Shown here: positions 1 through 16,724 of the stretch, in pieces
Numbering within the stretch: position 1 is the first letter of the stretch
Layout: every line of letters starts with the position of its first letter
Assembly: GCA_009823395.1 (NCBI GenBank)
Contig: CM020514.1
Coordinates: forward strand, 5,239,966-5,303,965
Origin: Thamnaconus septentrionalis
Lineage: Eukaryota; Chordata; Actinopteri; Tetraodontiformes; Monacanthidae
Direction of reading: 5' to 3'
DNA: 64,000 nt
Position numbers and translations under genes: made by a program
The notes under the pieces: model-generated
Seen by the model: only the letters and a program-made list of their open reading frames with translations
Told to the model about the DNA's origin: nothing
Databases searched by the model: none

Positions 1-1788
1 GGAACAGTCGCAATCGGCATCAACACACTCAAACTGCAGATACAAATAGACTAATCCGCTGTTTCTGTCTCTCTCTCTCTCTCTCTGATGACTGGATATT
101 CGCTAATACACGAGATAAACTCATGAGCTCATGTCCCGGCAGTTTTTCCACACTTCATTGGAGAATTCCCTGTTATTAGTTTCCGCCGCTGGGCTACTTA
201 CTTCCGAAAAAAAAAAAGAAAGTCTAAAAATAATTAACTGCAATACTTTTGACGTCTGCAACGTAATGCCTCACACCGCTTTTGTGTTCACCGCAGCAAT
301 GGTATAAATGAGTAAGCGCTAAAATTCAGTTTATTGAAGGCTATTATACATCCAGTATATAATGGTCTGCAGCTTAATGGCCGTAAGTTTAATCGGTGCA
401 GGCGGGCCGCGCAGTGCTGTCGGTAGAAGTCGAGCGTTGGACTCACAGATGCAGACTGAGGATCAATATGTGGTCAATTATGACTGAAAATATGAGATAG
501 CGTATAAAGCAATCAATCAAATCCGCTTGCAAAACCGGAGCAGCTCAAATGAAACGGGCCGTTAAGCGTAAGAGGATTAACGTTAGTGCGTTTCAATGCC
601 TTTTTTTTTCACGAGAAAACAGGAATTAAAAGGCGCTTGACGCGGTTCGCCGCTAGGTGTTGGAGTCATTTTTCTCAATGGGACAAAACAAACCGTGGCC
701 CTGCAGGTGCTCGGCAGCAGGTGACTGCTCGCCTGCTTCCTTGACCAGTACACGAGGACCAGGTCCTGTCCTACCGTAGCACTAGACAAGCTTTTCAGAG
801 CAGATGTTTATCCAATAAATTCAGTTTGTACACGGATTGTGCATTGTGCGAAGACGGGGGAAAAAAACACCAACAAACGTTAATGTAGACTGGATTTATG
901 TTTCAAATGTTATGGTTAAAAGGGTTATTTTGTTCCATTATTCAGTATGGTTTCAATTACTCATATGCTACTTTGACTTGTCACTTGCTGTAGACACCTA
1001 GGTGGACCATAAAGAAAGCCTCATACAGCCTTACAATGTTAATACAAGGGGCATGCCCAATTACGCAAACTAGGTGATGATGTCACTTGGCTACTTCTAG
1101 CAACTTTTTAGACAGGGAATTTGGCAACACTTGCAAATTGGGAAGTTCTGTCTGCCCCTATGGTATGCCACTGCACTGCCAACTAGTGGCTTGGCATGCA
1201 TACTGCAGGCAAAAAGGAAAGGCGCTTTCTCTCTTGAGTTTCCCCTTGTTTAGCAGCAACCCGCTTGCATTCAGCCTCGACTTTGGGTTAAAAAGAAATG
1301 CACTTTGCTGCTGCTGCTTGCCACTTGATTTTCGATGCACGGCATCTATCGTCCTCTCTCGGCTCGTCCCCTCGACCCCTACCCTCGCCGCCGCCCGACT
1401 GAATGTGCGAGCTAACGCGAGAGATCTCGGCTCCTTTTGCCCATCCGCCGTGTTCATTAAGGATTTTGGTTCTCACAGTAATAAGGCAACGCTTTTAATG
1501 TCTCCGATGACAGTGTGACATCGCCGTTGAGTGTGTCATTAGGATTACATCACGCTGTGAAGCCCCGACAGCCCGTCTGCTTCTCGGGGAAATTAAACTG
1601 TCAGCTAACAGCGCAAGCTAGTGTCTCCACGAGAGTGAGGGCGGGAGGGAGGAGGGAGTTTCAAGGGAAAAAAAAAAAAAACAGCGGGCGGAGGGGAAGT
1701 GTCACAACGGCACTGATGGCTTTTGTGCCGCCGCCGTTCGCCACACTTTTTTTTTTTTTCCCTTCCATCGGTGCCGCGCGGGACTCAC
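1..1788 (-). other. Intron after exon L (partial)
   Basis: This is sense-strand intron leading out of the window. It holds the (CT)n run, A- and T-homopolymers at 1666-1681 and 1747-1760, and nothing else I can identify. The 143-codon plus-strand frame at 1087-1518 has no recognisable domain and is low-complexity in parts. Confidence 0.7.
69..86 (+). repeat. (CT)n microsatellite
   Basis: About nine CT units in the intron after exon L. Confidence 0.9.
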
Positions 1789-1959
1789 AGCTGAGCTCCA
1801 GCCGTATGAAGTCCTTGAGGCCCAGGTTCTCCAGGAACACTCCCGAAGGAGCGCTGGTCTTGAAGTAGAGGGAGATATCGGAGGAGAGCTCCGCCTGCAG
1901 CGTAGGGAAGTAGAGATAGGACGACTCCTGGTAGAAAGACGCCGCGTTCCAGATGGACT
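1789..1959 (-). CDS. cntnap5: cntnap5 exon L: start of laminin G3
   Basis: This 171-nt exon (phase 1 to 1) has acceptor cgctttcgcag and donor gtgagt. It encodes residues 610-667: [20 protein letters not shown], then [20 protein letters not shown], then [16 protein letters not shown]. It matches the opening of the third laminin G domain; CNTNAP5 has FWNAVSFYTEASYLHFPTF ... [20 protein letters not shown]. It is the last exon in the window. The rest of LamG3, EGF2, LamG4 and the membrane segment lie before position 1. The sense-strand sequence just upstream of the acceptor is an exceptionally long C/T tract (see 1960-2060). Confidence 0.93.
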
Positions 1960-5762
<3,803 letters not shown>

Positions 5763-5919
5763 CAGGAATCGGTGTCGGCGTCGCAGTTGCAGAAGTAGTT
5801 CATGTCCATGCAGTTCTCCTCCAGGCTGCACGAGCACTGCTGGACTCCCGGCAGGAAGCCTCCCCAGTAGCTCCGCATCTCTCCTTCCCGGTCGAGCCAC
5901 CAGGACATCGGACTGCCGT
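5763..5919 (-). CDS. cntnap5: cntnap5 exon J: fibrinogen-like domain, third exon
   Basis: This 157-nt exon (phase 1 to 2) has acceptor cctctcttgcag and donor gtacgt. It encodes residues 515-567: [20 protein letters not shown], then [20 protein letters not shown], then [12 protein letters not shown], and ends in a split Trp codon. SWW, YWGG-PGVQQC and FCNCDAD are the diagnostic CASPR fibrinogen-like motifs. CNTNAP5 has the parallel string TWW...[20 protein letters not shown]. Several overlapping open frames on the opposite strand here are shadows of this exon. Confidence 0.93.
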
Positions 5920-7059
5920 CTGCAAGAGAGGATTCCCATCGGTCAGTGGCGGCGGAGATATACATACGCGGCGGAGCATCACGCCGTGCAAAGTCCATAT
6001 GTTTACATTTGGAGGATTCAGCCTCATCGAAACGTATCAAATTTCCAATGGTGGAGTAGAGAACGGACCAATTTGTAGTTCCTCGAGCAAACTCTCTGGC
6101 ATCTCAGGAGAGGAAGAAGAGGATGGAGGCCTTTGCACATCTGAGCGTTTGTTTACTGCGAGTTACTCACATGAAAATTCATTTTTTGGGGGAAGAAAAA
6201 GTGACCTTTTTCCCTTTTCGGATTTGTTTGTTTTATAAATTTGTAAATTTGCTTATTTATTAAGCTGTATTTAAGGCAGTACTAGTATATATAAAGTATA
6301 TCTATATATCTATCTAATGTGCTGCTTATTTTTTGTGTATCCACCAAATGGCTCATTGTAAAAAAAAAAAAATGCCTGACCTGGAAGTGAGTACAGGCTT
6401 AAACATGCAGATCCCCAAAACTCCAACCGCGTTAAGGCAGACTTTAAAATAAAAGCAGCGGGCATTGGAAAGTCAATTAAAGGACAAACGGCGGCAAACA
6501 AAAGAAATTGATGTGGAAAAGAGGCAAACAACAAACAACGAGCAAGCCGAGACAAAACACTTCACTCCTGATAAATCCCGTTTGCCCACAAACTGTCACT
6601 TTGTGCTTCAGCCAGAATAGTTATTTTCCCTGCCGCATACATTTATTTGTTTTGATTCGCGGCTGGCATTTCCTGACGCGCTGTCCCGTGACTGACAATG
6701 AGGCCGCCGCGGCGCCGTAAAAGGCACAGACCCTGCCTGCACTGCGGGGTTAAGTGCGCCGCCTTCAATCATCTGTCACACAACGTGACCCCACGTCGGA
6801 GACGAGGCCGGCCGCCGCAGAAAAGCCCATTAAACGACATGTCACAATACGAAATCAAGTGTCAAATCCTATGGCGCGTCGCTATCAGCCCGCATACATT
6901 AAAGCGGCGTTAGGTGAGGTTTGATATGTAGGGGTGGCTCATTACCGCACTGGTCCAAGAAATTGTGCGGAACCTTGTCGGGTCGCAGGAGAGCGCCCTG
7001 CATCCCGTGGTAGTCTGCATGGAATTTAGCAGTGCAACTGGTTGCTGGGATGTTAAATT

Positions 7060-7292
7060 AGGTAGGGGGGTTATTTTGGACATAGGGCCTCATTTACAAA
7101 TTAGCCAGTGTGCTATATACTTTTTTTTCTTACATCATTCTATCGACACAGACATTTACATTGATTCTCTGGCGTTGTAATTTATTTGCCCAGGGTGTAC
7201 TGTGGAGTGGGTAAGGTCATCTGCTAAAGTAGATGACTGGATGAAACGTGTTGAAACGGTCTCCACCCATAACTTGGAACCACCCCTTTAAA
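7060..7292. mobile_element. Short MITE of the ggggtggtt family
   Basis: The left part, ggggggttattttggacata then gcctcatttacaaattagcc, and the inverted right end (ttggaaccaccccttta) form imperfect terminal repeats. The block ggacctcatttcc-agctagccagtgtg recurs in the element at 18740-19160, which shows that it is a dispersed family. Confidence 0.45.
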
Positions 7293-7358
7293 TCTGACAC
7301 GTCCATCTTGGAAAGCTCCCATCTGGATTGTTTTTGGAAGGTCATAATGTATTCACCC

Positions 7359-7896
7359 TAGGGATGGGCGATATGTTATCGTTTGCGATATATCGGCCAA
7401 AAAAATTCCCCATGGTAAGAATACGCCATCGCACGATAATAACAATAAACTTCTGTTGATGTCGTATTTGTGTGCGCAATGCACTTGCTGCTGGCAACCG
7501 GCAGCTCACACGTGTAGCACGAGCATGGTGGAAAGCGAGGCTGGTAGCGTAGAGCTCGTTGCTAAACGTTCTAAAGTAGCTCGAGCGATCTTTCTATTCT
7601 CAGTGGTGCTTATGTTGTTAGCGAGCTGCTACTTCTTTAAACACGGCGTGCTTCAGGCATTCATCTTCTTCTTCCGTCTTCAGGGAGTACACTTACGGCG
7701 CCACACCAGGCCTGGCATAGGTACTACATCGTTTTCAGTCGTTTCCAGCGTATCCGTGTGAACAGGATTTCCAAAAAGATGGAGTTAAATTGTTTTATGT
7801 TATTTTATTATTGTTTTCTGTCACTTTTTATCGTTATCGTAATAAATGCCAGAAATGATCGTGATAAAAATTTTTAGTCTATATCGCCCATCCCTA
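7359..7896. mobile_element. Non-autonomous hAT element with 8-bp TSD
   Basis: A perfect 16-bp terminal inverted repeat, tagggatgggcgatat, opens at 7359 and closes at 7896 (atatcgcccatcccta). Both ends are flanked by the identical 8-bp sequence attcaccc (7351-7358 and 7897-7904). An 8-bp target duplication with a TAGGG-type end is the hAT superfamily signature. The 538-bp interior includes an ORF of about 100 codons (7456-7761) that I do not recognise, so it is treated as non-coding. An internal stretch (about 7610-7724) recurs near 36956-37064. Confidence 0.85.
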
Positions 7897-7949
7897 ATTC
7901 ACCCAACACACACACAAATCAAAATGGAAATATACAGACATTTAGCATG

Positions 7950-8240
7950 TCAGGGTGGTATCGTGGTCAGTGATGTTTTCTAAGAGGAAAAAGGTTGTGG
8001 GTTCAATTTCCACACAGGGCTTTTCTATGTGGGCTTTGTACTGGATATTCTCCTGGCGTCTGAGTGGATTCTTCCAGGTGCACAATGGGTGTGAGTGTGA
8101 GTGTGAATGCTTGTCTCTATGTGACCCTGCTATAAACTCACAACTTGTCCAGGGTTTAACCCCGTCTTCGCACCCAAAACAGCTGGAATAAGAAACTATG
8201 ACGCTGAGTGTAGGACGGCAGTGATAGAAAATGGATGGAT
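7950..8240 (+). mobile_element. tRNA-headed SINE
   Basis: The head carries gtggtatcgtggtcag and a B-box-like gtgggttcaatttcc. The body has the conserved gtgtgagtgtgaatgcttgt and cttgtccagggtttaacccc blocks, and the tail is aaaatggatggat. These are hallmarks of a very abundant fish short interspersed repeat. It is not a tRNA gene: no cloverleaf can be completed. Confidence 0.7.
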
Positions 8241-8984
8241 TTAGCATTCAAGCCTTTCCACCTTCTCTTGGCCTTAAATGCCCCTCGGACCCCTTCATCT
8301 GAGAACCACTGAGGTGGTCAATCAACTTCCTTTTTGTGGTGAGAGCCCTGACAAGAACGACTTGAAAAAATGGAAAAGGCCAAGAAGTAGGAGAAGAGGA
8401 AAGAACAAGTTAAACAGCAACTGCTGCTAAAAAGGCTGGGCTGGATGGTGCCGTAGCAACAGTTTCACCTTCACCGCTTTCATTGTGAAAGTACTTTTTC
8501 CAAACATTTTCTCCCAGTGCGCTAGCAGAATCCAAACACACCTTTTAAAACTACCCCACTGGTTTGTAGCAGAAGAACAGCCATGCACAGCACAATCTTC
8601 CAATACTTCAAACCAACTCCTTTGGGGTGCACAATGGTTTAGACCTCCATACGTTTAACAGCGAGACAAATGGAGTAATGACATATGACATAATGGAAGA
8701 CACAGCTTAATCATAGGCCAGTTGGTTGCTGTATAAGACGGTTGAGATTTGAGCCAAACAAGACCCTAGTGAACAGACAAGAAAATAAAATGATAATAAT
8801 GAGGGTGATAGAAACATCCATCACAATTCTATCTCTGCTTTTCTTGGGGGTGAAGGCTGAGTTACACCCTGAACCATTAATATTTGCCAAGTAGGCCAAT
8901 GTTCGTGTGGTACCATGTGAGGAAGCAGAAGTACGGGGTGAGCACCTACACTGACATGGTGGATAACATGAAACCTTTACTCAG

Positions 8985-9045
8985 AAAGGCCCTGTGTTAG
9001 AATGGAACCCACAACCTGCTAACCACTGCACCACAGCCCTTGTGA
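8985..9045 (-). mobile_element. SINE head fragment
   Basis: On the minus strand, ggctgtggtgcagtggttagcaggttgtgggttcc gives A- and B-box-like blocks of a tRNA-derived SINE (blocks quoted in part). No body or tail follows, so it is a remnant. Confidence 0.45.
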
Positions 9046-10370
9046 GAAACATATAAGTGCTGAGGAAAACCTCTAAACGTGAGCACAAATGGGGAAAAAT
9101 GTACCAAAAATTGGATAAAATGTGGCCATTCAAATTAGAGACCTATTTCATCTGTGGGCAACAATGGGTAACAAAAGAATTAATATTCAATCTCATGGAA
9201 ATTAGGTTCAAATTCAACGGTGCGGTGAAAACTAGAAGGACAAATGCCCTTTTCTTCTCTTTTTTTCTTTCCCCCAGTGGCGGTTCACGACCAAGAAAGA
9301 AAAAAGTGGGCGTTTGAACAAGACGGGCCGCCCAGCCAACATCTGCCTCACAAAGCTTTCAAGCAAAAGAGGCTTTATTGTCTCCACACTTCCATCTCTG
9401 CCCCTCGCCCCCTAGTCGCCGCCTCGGACACTTTGCATTCATCCCTCCTCCCTTTATTTCCCTCGCTGCCACACTATTCAGACAGCGAGCAGGTACACAA
9501 ATAAGCAAAGGCAACAATCAATAGTTCCTGAAGGCGTGAGGTGAGCCTCGCTCCCGTAGCCCCCCCACCCACTATCCCCCTTTCCCCAAATTGGCTCACT
9601 ATTGACAAGACTTGTTTTCGCGGCGGGAAAGCAAATGGATCTTACTGTCCGCTTCGCTGAGAGGAATGAATGAAGGCCCAGGATGTGACAGGTGCTCCGA
9701 CATGAGTGGCCACAAAGAGCCGCTATAAAGTCGGCAACGTCCATCCAATCAGCCGAACAATGGGGATGGGAACAGAGCCTGATGTTTATTTATCAAATTG
9801 TCCAAAGCAATTCCGATTAAACAGTGCAGTCAGTTACCTGTGGCAGGCTGAGGGAAAATCAAGTGCCGCTCGCCGTCCTGAAAGTCTGCCCCAGTCAGCT
9901 GATTGGCAAAAACTGCCAAGTCCCATTACTAATAACAATCCTCTTGAGTTTGGATTTGGTGGGAGCCACGAGGATGTAAGCCCCTCCTCTATTGTCTCCG
10001 TGTTGATGCACCAGGCGTACACAAAATGCTGAGGTGGCCAATCCCGTTCCTTGGGATCTGTTCACCTGAAACCGTGTGTTCACAATTCTGGGGTACGAAT
10101 CAGTAATAAGTTGGAGAGCTAGCAGAGAAGTTTGGATTTATCTTAAACTATACTGTGCATACCAACATATATAGAAAGTGTCTCAGCACAGAAAACTAAA
10201 AATAATAGTCAAAAACTTGTGAACTGGATGGAAAACCTGAAAGGTGATTGATCGATTGGACATTCAATCAGACCAATTTCACTTTAATCTTTATAACATT
10301 AGGTTCTATGGCTAGTTGCTATACTTGTGCAAAAAGCCAGTACAGAATAAAGCTAAATGATAAATGACAT

Positions 10371-10396
10371 AAATGAATGAATGAATGAATGAATGA
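10371..10396 (+). repeat. (AATG)n microsatellite
   Basis: Six tetranucleotide units. Confidence 0.9.
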
Positions 10397-10593
10397 CTTT
10401 ATCCACAAAGGACGCTGTCCGGCCATGGAATCCATTGAAATTGTGAGACTGAAATGCTGTCTATTGGACGTTTGCAAGATGATTGCGTGAGATGTCAGAG
10501 CTGAAATTTGAGCAACCCAGCAAATATGCAGCACAAAGCAACTGTTGGGTATTTTTTGATTTGTTTTAGTCCTTCCATACAGGAAGGTGAATA

Positions 10594-10825
10594 CAGGCTG
10601 GGGAGGTCCAACCTGTCTTGGACACTTAGCCACTCCTTAAATAGGATAAGGCTAAGTGGCTAAGTGACTCCAACCAATTACTTTTTTGACATCTAATACC
10701 AAATAGGCATTCATACACATAAAAGAAACAAAAAATATTCTTTAATGTACAACAGTTTGGAAAAGGACAGTGTGTAAAATTTTAGGGTCCGTGGCCGTGA
10801 ATACTGGTTGGACCTCCCCAACCTG
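10594..10825. mobile_element. Small inverted-repeat element
   Basis: caggctggggaggtccaacc at the left and the inverse of caggttggggaggtccaacc at the right are 19/20 identical terminal repeats. The interior (ctaagtgactccaacc, tttttgacatctaataccaa, ggcattcatacacataaa) recurs at 13313-13432. There is no convincing target duplication. Confidence 0.5.
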
Positions 10826-12900
10826 TGGCCGTGAAAGTAAGAAAGTAAGAAATATGATGTCTAACTCGTGACATAATTAAGTCTCAAACCTGTAAGCGGC
10901 ATTTCCAAACAAAACAAACACCTGAAAACAGGCTGTTCAGTGATTCCACGTCTGCTACCCTGCATGTTTGCAATAAACACAGCCCCCGATGTCTGGCTCG
11001 ATAAAGATGTTTGGTACGCTTTCAATGAAGGTTTCCTTGAACGCCGCGCTCCCACCCCTATATTTAAATGCACGACATCGGCGCTGACAGCTAATTGCTA
11101 TAGATAGAAACGTGAAGGTGACAACCAGAGGCAGGGCTGCGAAACGGCGACGGCGTTAAGTAGCAGTTGCGCAGTTTGTCACGATGCTTGTCAAGCTAAA
11201 AGCCAGTCGAGAGTTCTCTGCTCTCCTTCAAAGAAAACCTTTTTTTTATTACCGGTGTCAAATAAGAGGGAAAAAACACTGTACGGCAAAATATGGCGGA
11301 GCTGCATTACAATCACAGGATCGAGGACAAAAGAGGCGGCGGGGCTGCGACGTCGCTCCAAAACTGGAGGTGAACTTGGGAAGTTTTCTTGGCACGATCT
11401 GTAATCCCCAGCAGGCCTCCTCCAACAGCTGTGGCGGCTGTTGTTTATCCCCCTCCTCCGCCCACCCGTGTGAAATTAGCATGGTAAGCGCAATTTTGTC
11501 CAATAATTAATTTGAATATTCGCGAGGCGTGCACGTCAAAAAAAAAAAAAAATAGGGCCTTTGAGTGAAGATGTGTGAGTGTGTGTGTGTGAGAAAACGA
11601 GCCGTTTACTGTACCTGTGCGCGCAGGAGGCGTCACCGGCATCGAAAAAACAACACCGTGCCTCCCCGCCGAGTGTCCATGCTGCGGTAGGGATTGCCCG
11701 ATTTCCATTTCTGCCTTTGATGTCTAGTGACGCCAACTAACTTGTTTGTTTTCCATGTGCGTGGCACATGCACCGGGGAACAGCAGAATCTGAGACTTCA
11801 TGAATGTTTCATGCAAGAGGAGCAAACGCCGTTCAGGGCCACCGTGGTGGGTAGCATGAAAAGACAAGAATGCCGGAGAAACTGCGTGTCTCTGAGTACG
11901 AGGCTTAATGAAAAGATTGGGCAGCGGCAGGACTTCTGAGCGAATATTGTCTACAGCTACAGACCAGGACTGTAGAGTGCCCATGATGCTGTAATTTTGA
12001 CCACAGCGTGGCCCAATATATGGGGCAAGAGAAACCTCAATCGTCTGCATAGCGGGAAAGTCTTGTTCGACTGGGCGATCGAAGATCAAGCTTTTAGTTG
12101 ACGGTTCAGATGAAAAAAAGAAACCCAAACTATCGGTCATATTTTCATGCATCACATTTGCCACTCAATGTGATAAATCTTGTGAGAAGCCAAACCAATG
12201 GACTAAACTGCACGGAAAACAGAAAAGTCCATCCAGTACATCTAGCGCTGACTCAACTTTTTTTGAACCCCAAAGTCCTGTGAATTTGCTGTTTGTGACT
12301 TCATAACAAGAACCAACAGCTGATCCAGTCCCTCCCAACATGCCCTCTGAAACCACCTTTTTAATGTCACCTTCCAAACATTTTGGAAAGTCCAACACAA
12401 CATCAAATTTAGGGAGAGGCTGTCAACAAAGGGGTAAGTTTAGGGCTAAGTTTGATGTTTTGTAGAGAGCTAGAAAGTTATTTTTTGGTGGTAAATAAAT
12501 AAATACATGAATAATAAAGCAGGTGAGGCTGCTCCACTGCAGTCCAGGAAGAACACTAAAAGTAAAATTATTGGATGTTTTAGCTGATTGGTCACTGTCG
12601 CATATCCGTGTTATGTAAAGTCTTTGTCAAATATGGAAGGAAATACACTTAAATGAAATCAAATAAATAAAATGTAAAAATGACTTTTGTTGTAAGGAAT
12701 GTCATCTTGGTCAAAGGAGGTAAAAGAATGTGGGTGAATGTTGGTGACCTGCAGACCAGGATGTCCTCCTCCCTCCTTAACATTTTAACATAGGTGCACA
12801 CTTTCAAATAATCTCGGGGACACGTTTCACACATTTGATACCGAGGTGTAAAATATCACAACTGCCAGTGTAAACCAACCCTGAGTGACTGAGTGCCGAC

Positions 12901-13101
12901 CTTTGGTGTTAAAGAGACGGGACTTCTTGCAGCTGTAGACCACTTCCTGCTGGCACTGCTCGGAGCCCGATACAATGGCGCGGAGCTGCTCGGCCGAGGC
13001 GCTGTAGTTGAACTTGGTGACATGTGGCTGGTGCATGCCAAAGCCCTGCACCGTCACCGGAGCCGGACTGCTGTGTGCCAACACCGTCCACACCTTCTCC
13101 T
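12901..13101 (-). CDS. cntnap5: cntnap5 exon I: fibrinogen-like domain, second exon
   Basis: This 201-nt exon (phase 1 to 1) has acceptor cctttt-cag and a non-canonical-looking but GT-beginning donor (gtcggc). It encodes residues 449-515: EEKVWTVLAHSSPAPVTVQG, then FGMHQPHVTKFNYSASAEQL, then RAIVSGSEQCQQEVVYSCKK, then SRLFNTK. It matches the CNTNAP5 segment EDKIWTSV... [23 protein letters not shown], including both cysteines of GSEQC and YSC. A sequon (NYS) is present. The donor fits the splice consensus poorly (the third intron base is c), so this exon could be spliced less efficiently. The frame and the match with the next exon (K-DG) leave no better donor. Confidence 0.9.
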
Positions 13102-13312
13102 CTGAAAAGGGACGAAAGCGAACAGCAACATGTTAGCGCCAGCCCGTCAACCCCACGCAGCATTTCTAAAAGCACGTTGTGCGAACAAAACATCGAAAAC
13201 AGAGGGGTTTTGTTAATCCTGGCAGGGGTGTTGGAGGGGGACAATTGAGTCTACGGACAATGGAAGAAAAATTCCCAACGAAAACTCCAACTTGGAGTAG
13301 AAGCCATCTTAA

Positions 13313-13432
13313 AAAGAGTGGCTAAGTGACTCCAACCAATCCCCTTTTTGACATCTAATACCAAATAGTCAGTGGAAAAAGGCATTCATACACATAAATG
13401 AAACAAAAAAAGTTTCTTTAATATAGAAATAT
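13313..13432 (+). repeat. Second copy of the 10594-10825 interior
   Basis: agtggctaagtgactccaac, ttttgacatctaataccaaa and aggcattcatacacataaa repeat 10645-10745 in the same orientation, with a 13-base insertion (tagtcagtggaaa). No terminal repeats are visible, so it is a fragment. Confidence 0.65.
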
Positions 13433-16400
13433 ATAAATGGACTTCCTAGAAAAATCTTAGGGGTACAAACTTGATAGAATTTGCACTCACAGTTTTGAAA
13501 CACCATGTAAACAGTTGAATAGACTGAATGTCAATTTAGAAATCCCACCCATCCAACTTGTCAACCTCCAACCTAAAGCCTTTTCCATTGGTCTCCATTC
13601 TCCATACATTTCAGACTCATTGTGCTTCCTTTACCAATGAGAGGTAACTGGTAGGAGTGTGAGACTGCACTGTTCCTAGCTGTCCGCTAAAAATATATTT
13701 TTCTTTTAGCTTTGTTTAGGTTAAAATGCCATTGTTTAGCTGATGGCAGACTAAAATTTAAATACATTCCATCAGAGATGCAAATTCTGAATCTTACTTT
13801 TCTCAAACGGTTCAAAAGGAAATTCTGAACAATAACTGCATTCAGTCTGAAAGGAAAACTTCCGACTGGTGACCCAAAGTGAGTGTGTGAAACAACAAAC
13901 TGTGAAGAACCCTCGTGGATACAAAACATTTCTGCATAAATGAATGGAAAACAAACACGGACGGAATGGTCCCACAGGGGAATCGGTTGACAAAGGAAAA
14001 AATACTTTAGAAACAGCAAGTGCTGTGAGAAACAGAATTTGGGTCAACGTGGGCTCCGCTTTCAAGACGGAAGCAGCTTCATTGTAAGCCAAGAAAAAGT
14101 GCAAGGAGGTCGCAAAATTTCTGCTCGACTAATATTTTTAGTTTGTTACTGAGTCTTGAATCCATTGTTTTTTTTGGGAGTGTGTTACACTCGCTTGGGT
14201 GGTATTTTTTTTTGTTGTATTTTACTTGTATTTTTGTGAGAAATTGAAGAAAAGTAAGGGGTAAAACTACTACGAGCTAAAAATACCAGCCAGGTTTCTG
14301 TTTTAGTAAGTCGCGAAATTCTTAATTTTTGCCGTGCAAAATATTTGCCGTCGTCATTTGCCCACGGCGGAAGGCGACGGAGCAAGGCGACGATCAGAAG
14401 GCACACGTGAAAAAAAAACGGCGACAGGATGGAAACAAAATGACACGGAGCACGACAACAAAGAGCTGGGAGCAAAGAGTAAAACAGACGTGGAAAACGG
14501 GAAAAGAAATATGCAAATCCAAAGTCTCCCTCTGCACTGCTTGCAAATTTTTTTTTTCAATTTTCTGTTTCCAATGTTCCAGATAAATATTAATAATAAA
14601 GAACCGTTTGAGAAAAGCCCCCCAATGCTGTTTCTATGGAGCTGCATTTCAATCAGTGGTCAGGAATTAGTGCCTTTGCACAAAATGAAGTTTGACCTTT
14701 ACAACTTCTGCAAATTTGCTGTTCAAATGAACACATTCCATTAGGCAATATGATACAAATTAAAGATAGGCTAGAGGACTTCAGGAAAAGCTCTCAGTTG
14801 GCCAAGCACTAAAAGCAACTGACACAAGCAGTGGCAACAGCTCATTGGTCAGCTGAGTGAGCTGAATACTAACTGAGTCAGAGTTAATTTGGCAAACCTG
14901 TTTCCATAAAACATTTCTCGCACTAGCTGCGGTAAGACCAAGACTAAAAGCACCACAAGCGGTTTTTCTTTTTTTTTTTTGCATTGAAGCTGTTTCAAAT
15001 TTTGCTGTTTGCGAAAATTTCCTCATTGTGATGTTTCTTAATTGCGCAGTAAAATGGCTTGATGGACAGTCCAGTTGCTTCGCTTTACTCTCGATTGACC
15101 TACGTTAAAAACTGCTGTGACGTGCAGCCAGCAAATTGTATTTGTCTGCTCGAATGTGATCTCCATTTTCCTCCAATCACGTCCAAATTTCCCCTTTCTA
15201 TACATCGCATGAGCTCTTCACACGATGGATTGGTGAGATCAAGGCAGGATATTTTAGTCTGAAGACAAAGCATGACTGCTTTTTTTTTTTTTAGTTCTTG
15301 AAGAATAAAAAAAAAAGACATACTTTCGGGAAATGCAAATGAAATGTCCAAAAAAAGAATCATGCTAGTTTTTCCTTGCCTGGATAGATGAAATGTTTGA
15401 GGAGCAAAGACAGAGGAGGAATCCCTGCCTCCTCCTCCAACCACCGCCCTTTTTCCGTGATGTGGTTTTCATGTTTACTTTGCATTAGAGAAAATCCCCC
15501 CTCTGCTCTGCGATTATTCACATCGGGCTGTCAGGCTTACGGTTATTTACATTGCTAATAGAATCCTTAATTGAGGTCAAGTTGAGGCGTATCTCCTGCC
15601 GCATAATTCAGATTTGTCGGTGGGAGGATTCAAAACAGCGGAACGCCAGAGCGAGACAGCAGGAAGTGGCAGCGCTCCGCTCGGCCTCGGCCACATTAAC
15701 CTTGCAGAGGACAAAGAAAGTGAGGAAGTTGTGACAGCTCGGTCATGAATACTCCCCCCGCTCCGCCCCCTCCCCGACAGTGTCACCGAATCTTTTTTTT
15801 CCTTTGTCCTGCATTGTCACCGGGACTTTGGCTCGGGCCCATCATGTGTCAGGTGATGGTTCGGGTGACACCCCCCCCCTCCAACCACCGCGCTGTAGTG
15901 GCAGAGCAGCAACTTCCAAAAGGCGACCACTTCCGCTGAGCATCATTAACATAAAAAAAAAAAAAAAGAAGTCGCACAAATCCAAAGTGCCCTGATTGTA
16001 AATAGGAGGAAGTAAAAGGTCAAATGGAAAATGTCAGTGCCGTCCTCCTGGGCGCAACAGATTACCGCGATGTCTGTGCTGCCTGCAGCACCTCTATAAT
16101 TATTTTGTATAAATCTCAGACGATAACGTAGGGTTTTATTTTTGAGGATCGGATGGCAGGTGGTTGAATGGATAGACTCTAAATAAATGGATCAGGAGGA
16201 AAAAAATACGCAAAAATAGCACTTGTTAGCTTTATTAGCTGCAACAAAAAGACAATAAAAAAGTCACCCGTTTTCACCAGCTAGCTGCAGCTACCTTTTG
16301 GAAAAATACATACAGATAGAGTGGATGGCAAAAAAGAAAAAAGTGTTTTAAGTTTTAGGCATCCAGCTAGGTTAATGTCATAGAATGTCATATATATGTC

Positions 16401-16724
16401 AATAGTGTCATACTTCTGATTTAGCAAGTTAGCTAGTCTGCAGCTAATCAAAGTTATTGTTAAGTCCCAAAGACTTCTGGCGAATACTACAAATAAAAAT
16501 GTTACCCTGATTTTTATCAGCTTTCTCCTGGGCTAATGCAACGTTGTATATTATAGTGCATGCTCATACTGTATGTACTGAATCAATATGTTATGATGGA
16601 TCGAGAAATGTTCAAATCTTGTTGACTGGAGGATGGTACGACAGCTGACACCTACCATCCTCGGCACACGTTTGGCTGCCTCCAGTTTTGATCATTTAAC
16701 TCTGTCCTCTTTGGTATTCCACTT

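Larger units (their letters stand above)
5920..12900 (-). other. Intron I-J
   Basis: This 7-kb intron holds the MITEs at 7060 and 7359, the SINE at 7950, the SINE head at 8985 and the inverted-repeat element at 10594. The rest, including 11100-12900, shows no gene or repeat I can name. Confidence 0.7.

Noticed and set aside
1087..1518. 143-codon plus-strand frame
   Set aside because: No recognisable motif; composition resembles translated intron.
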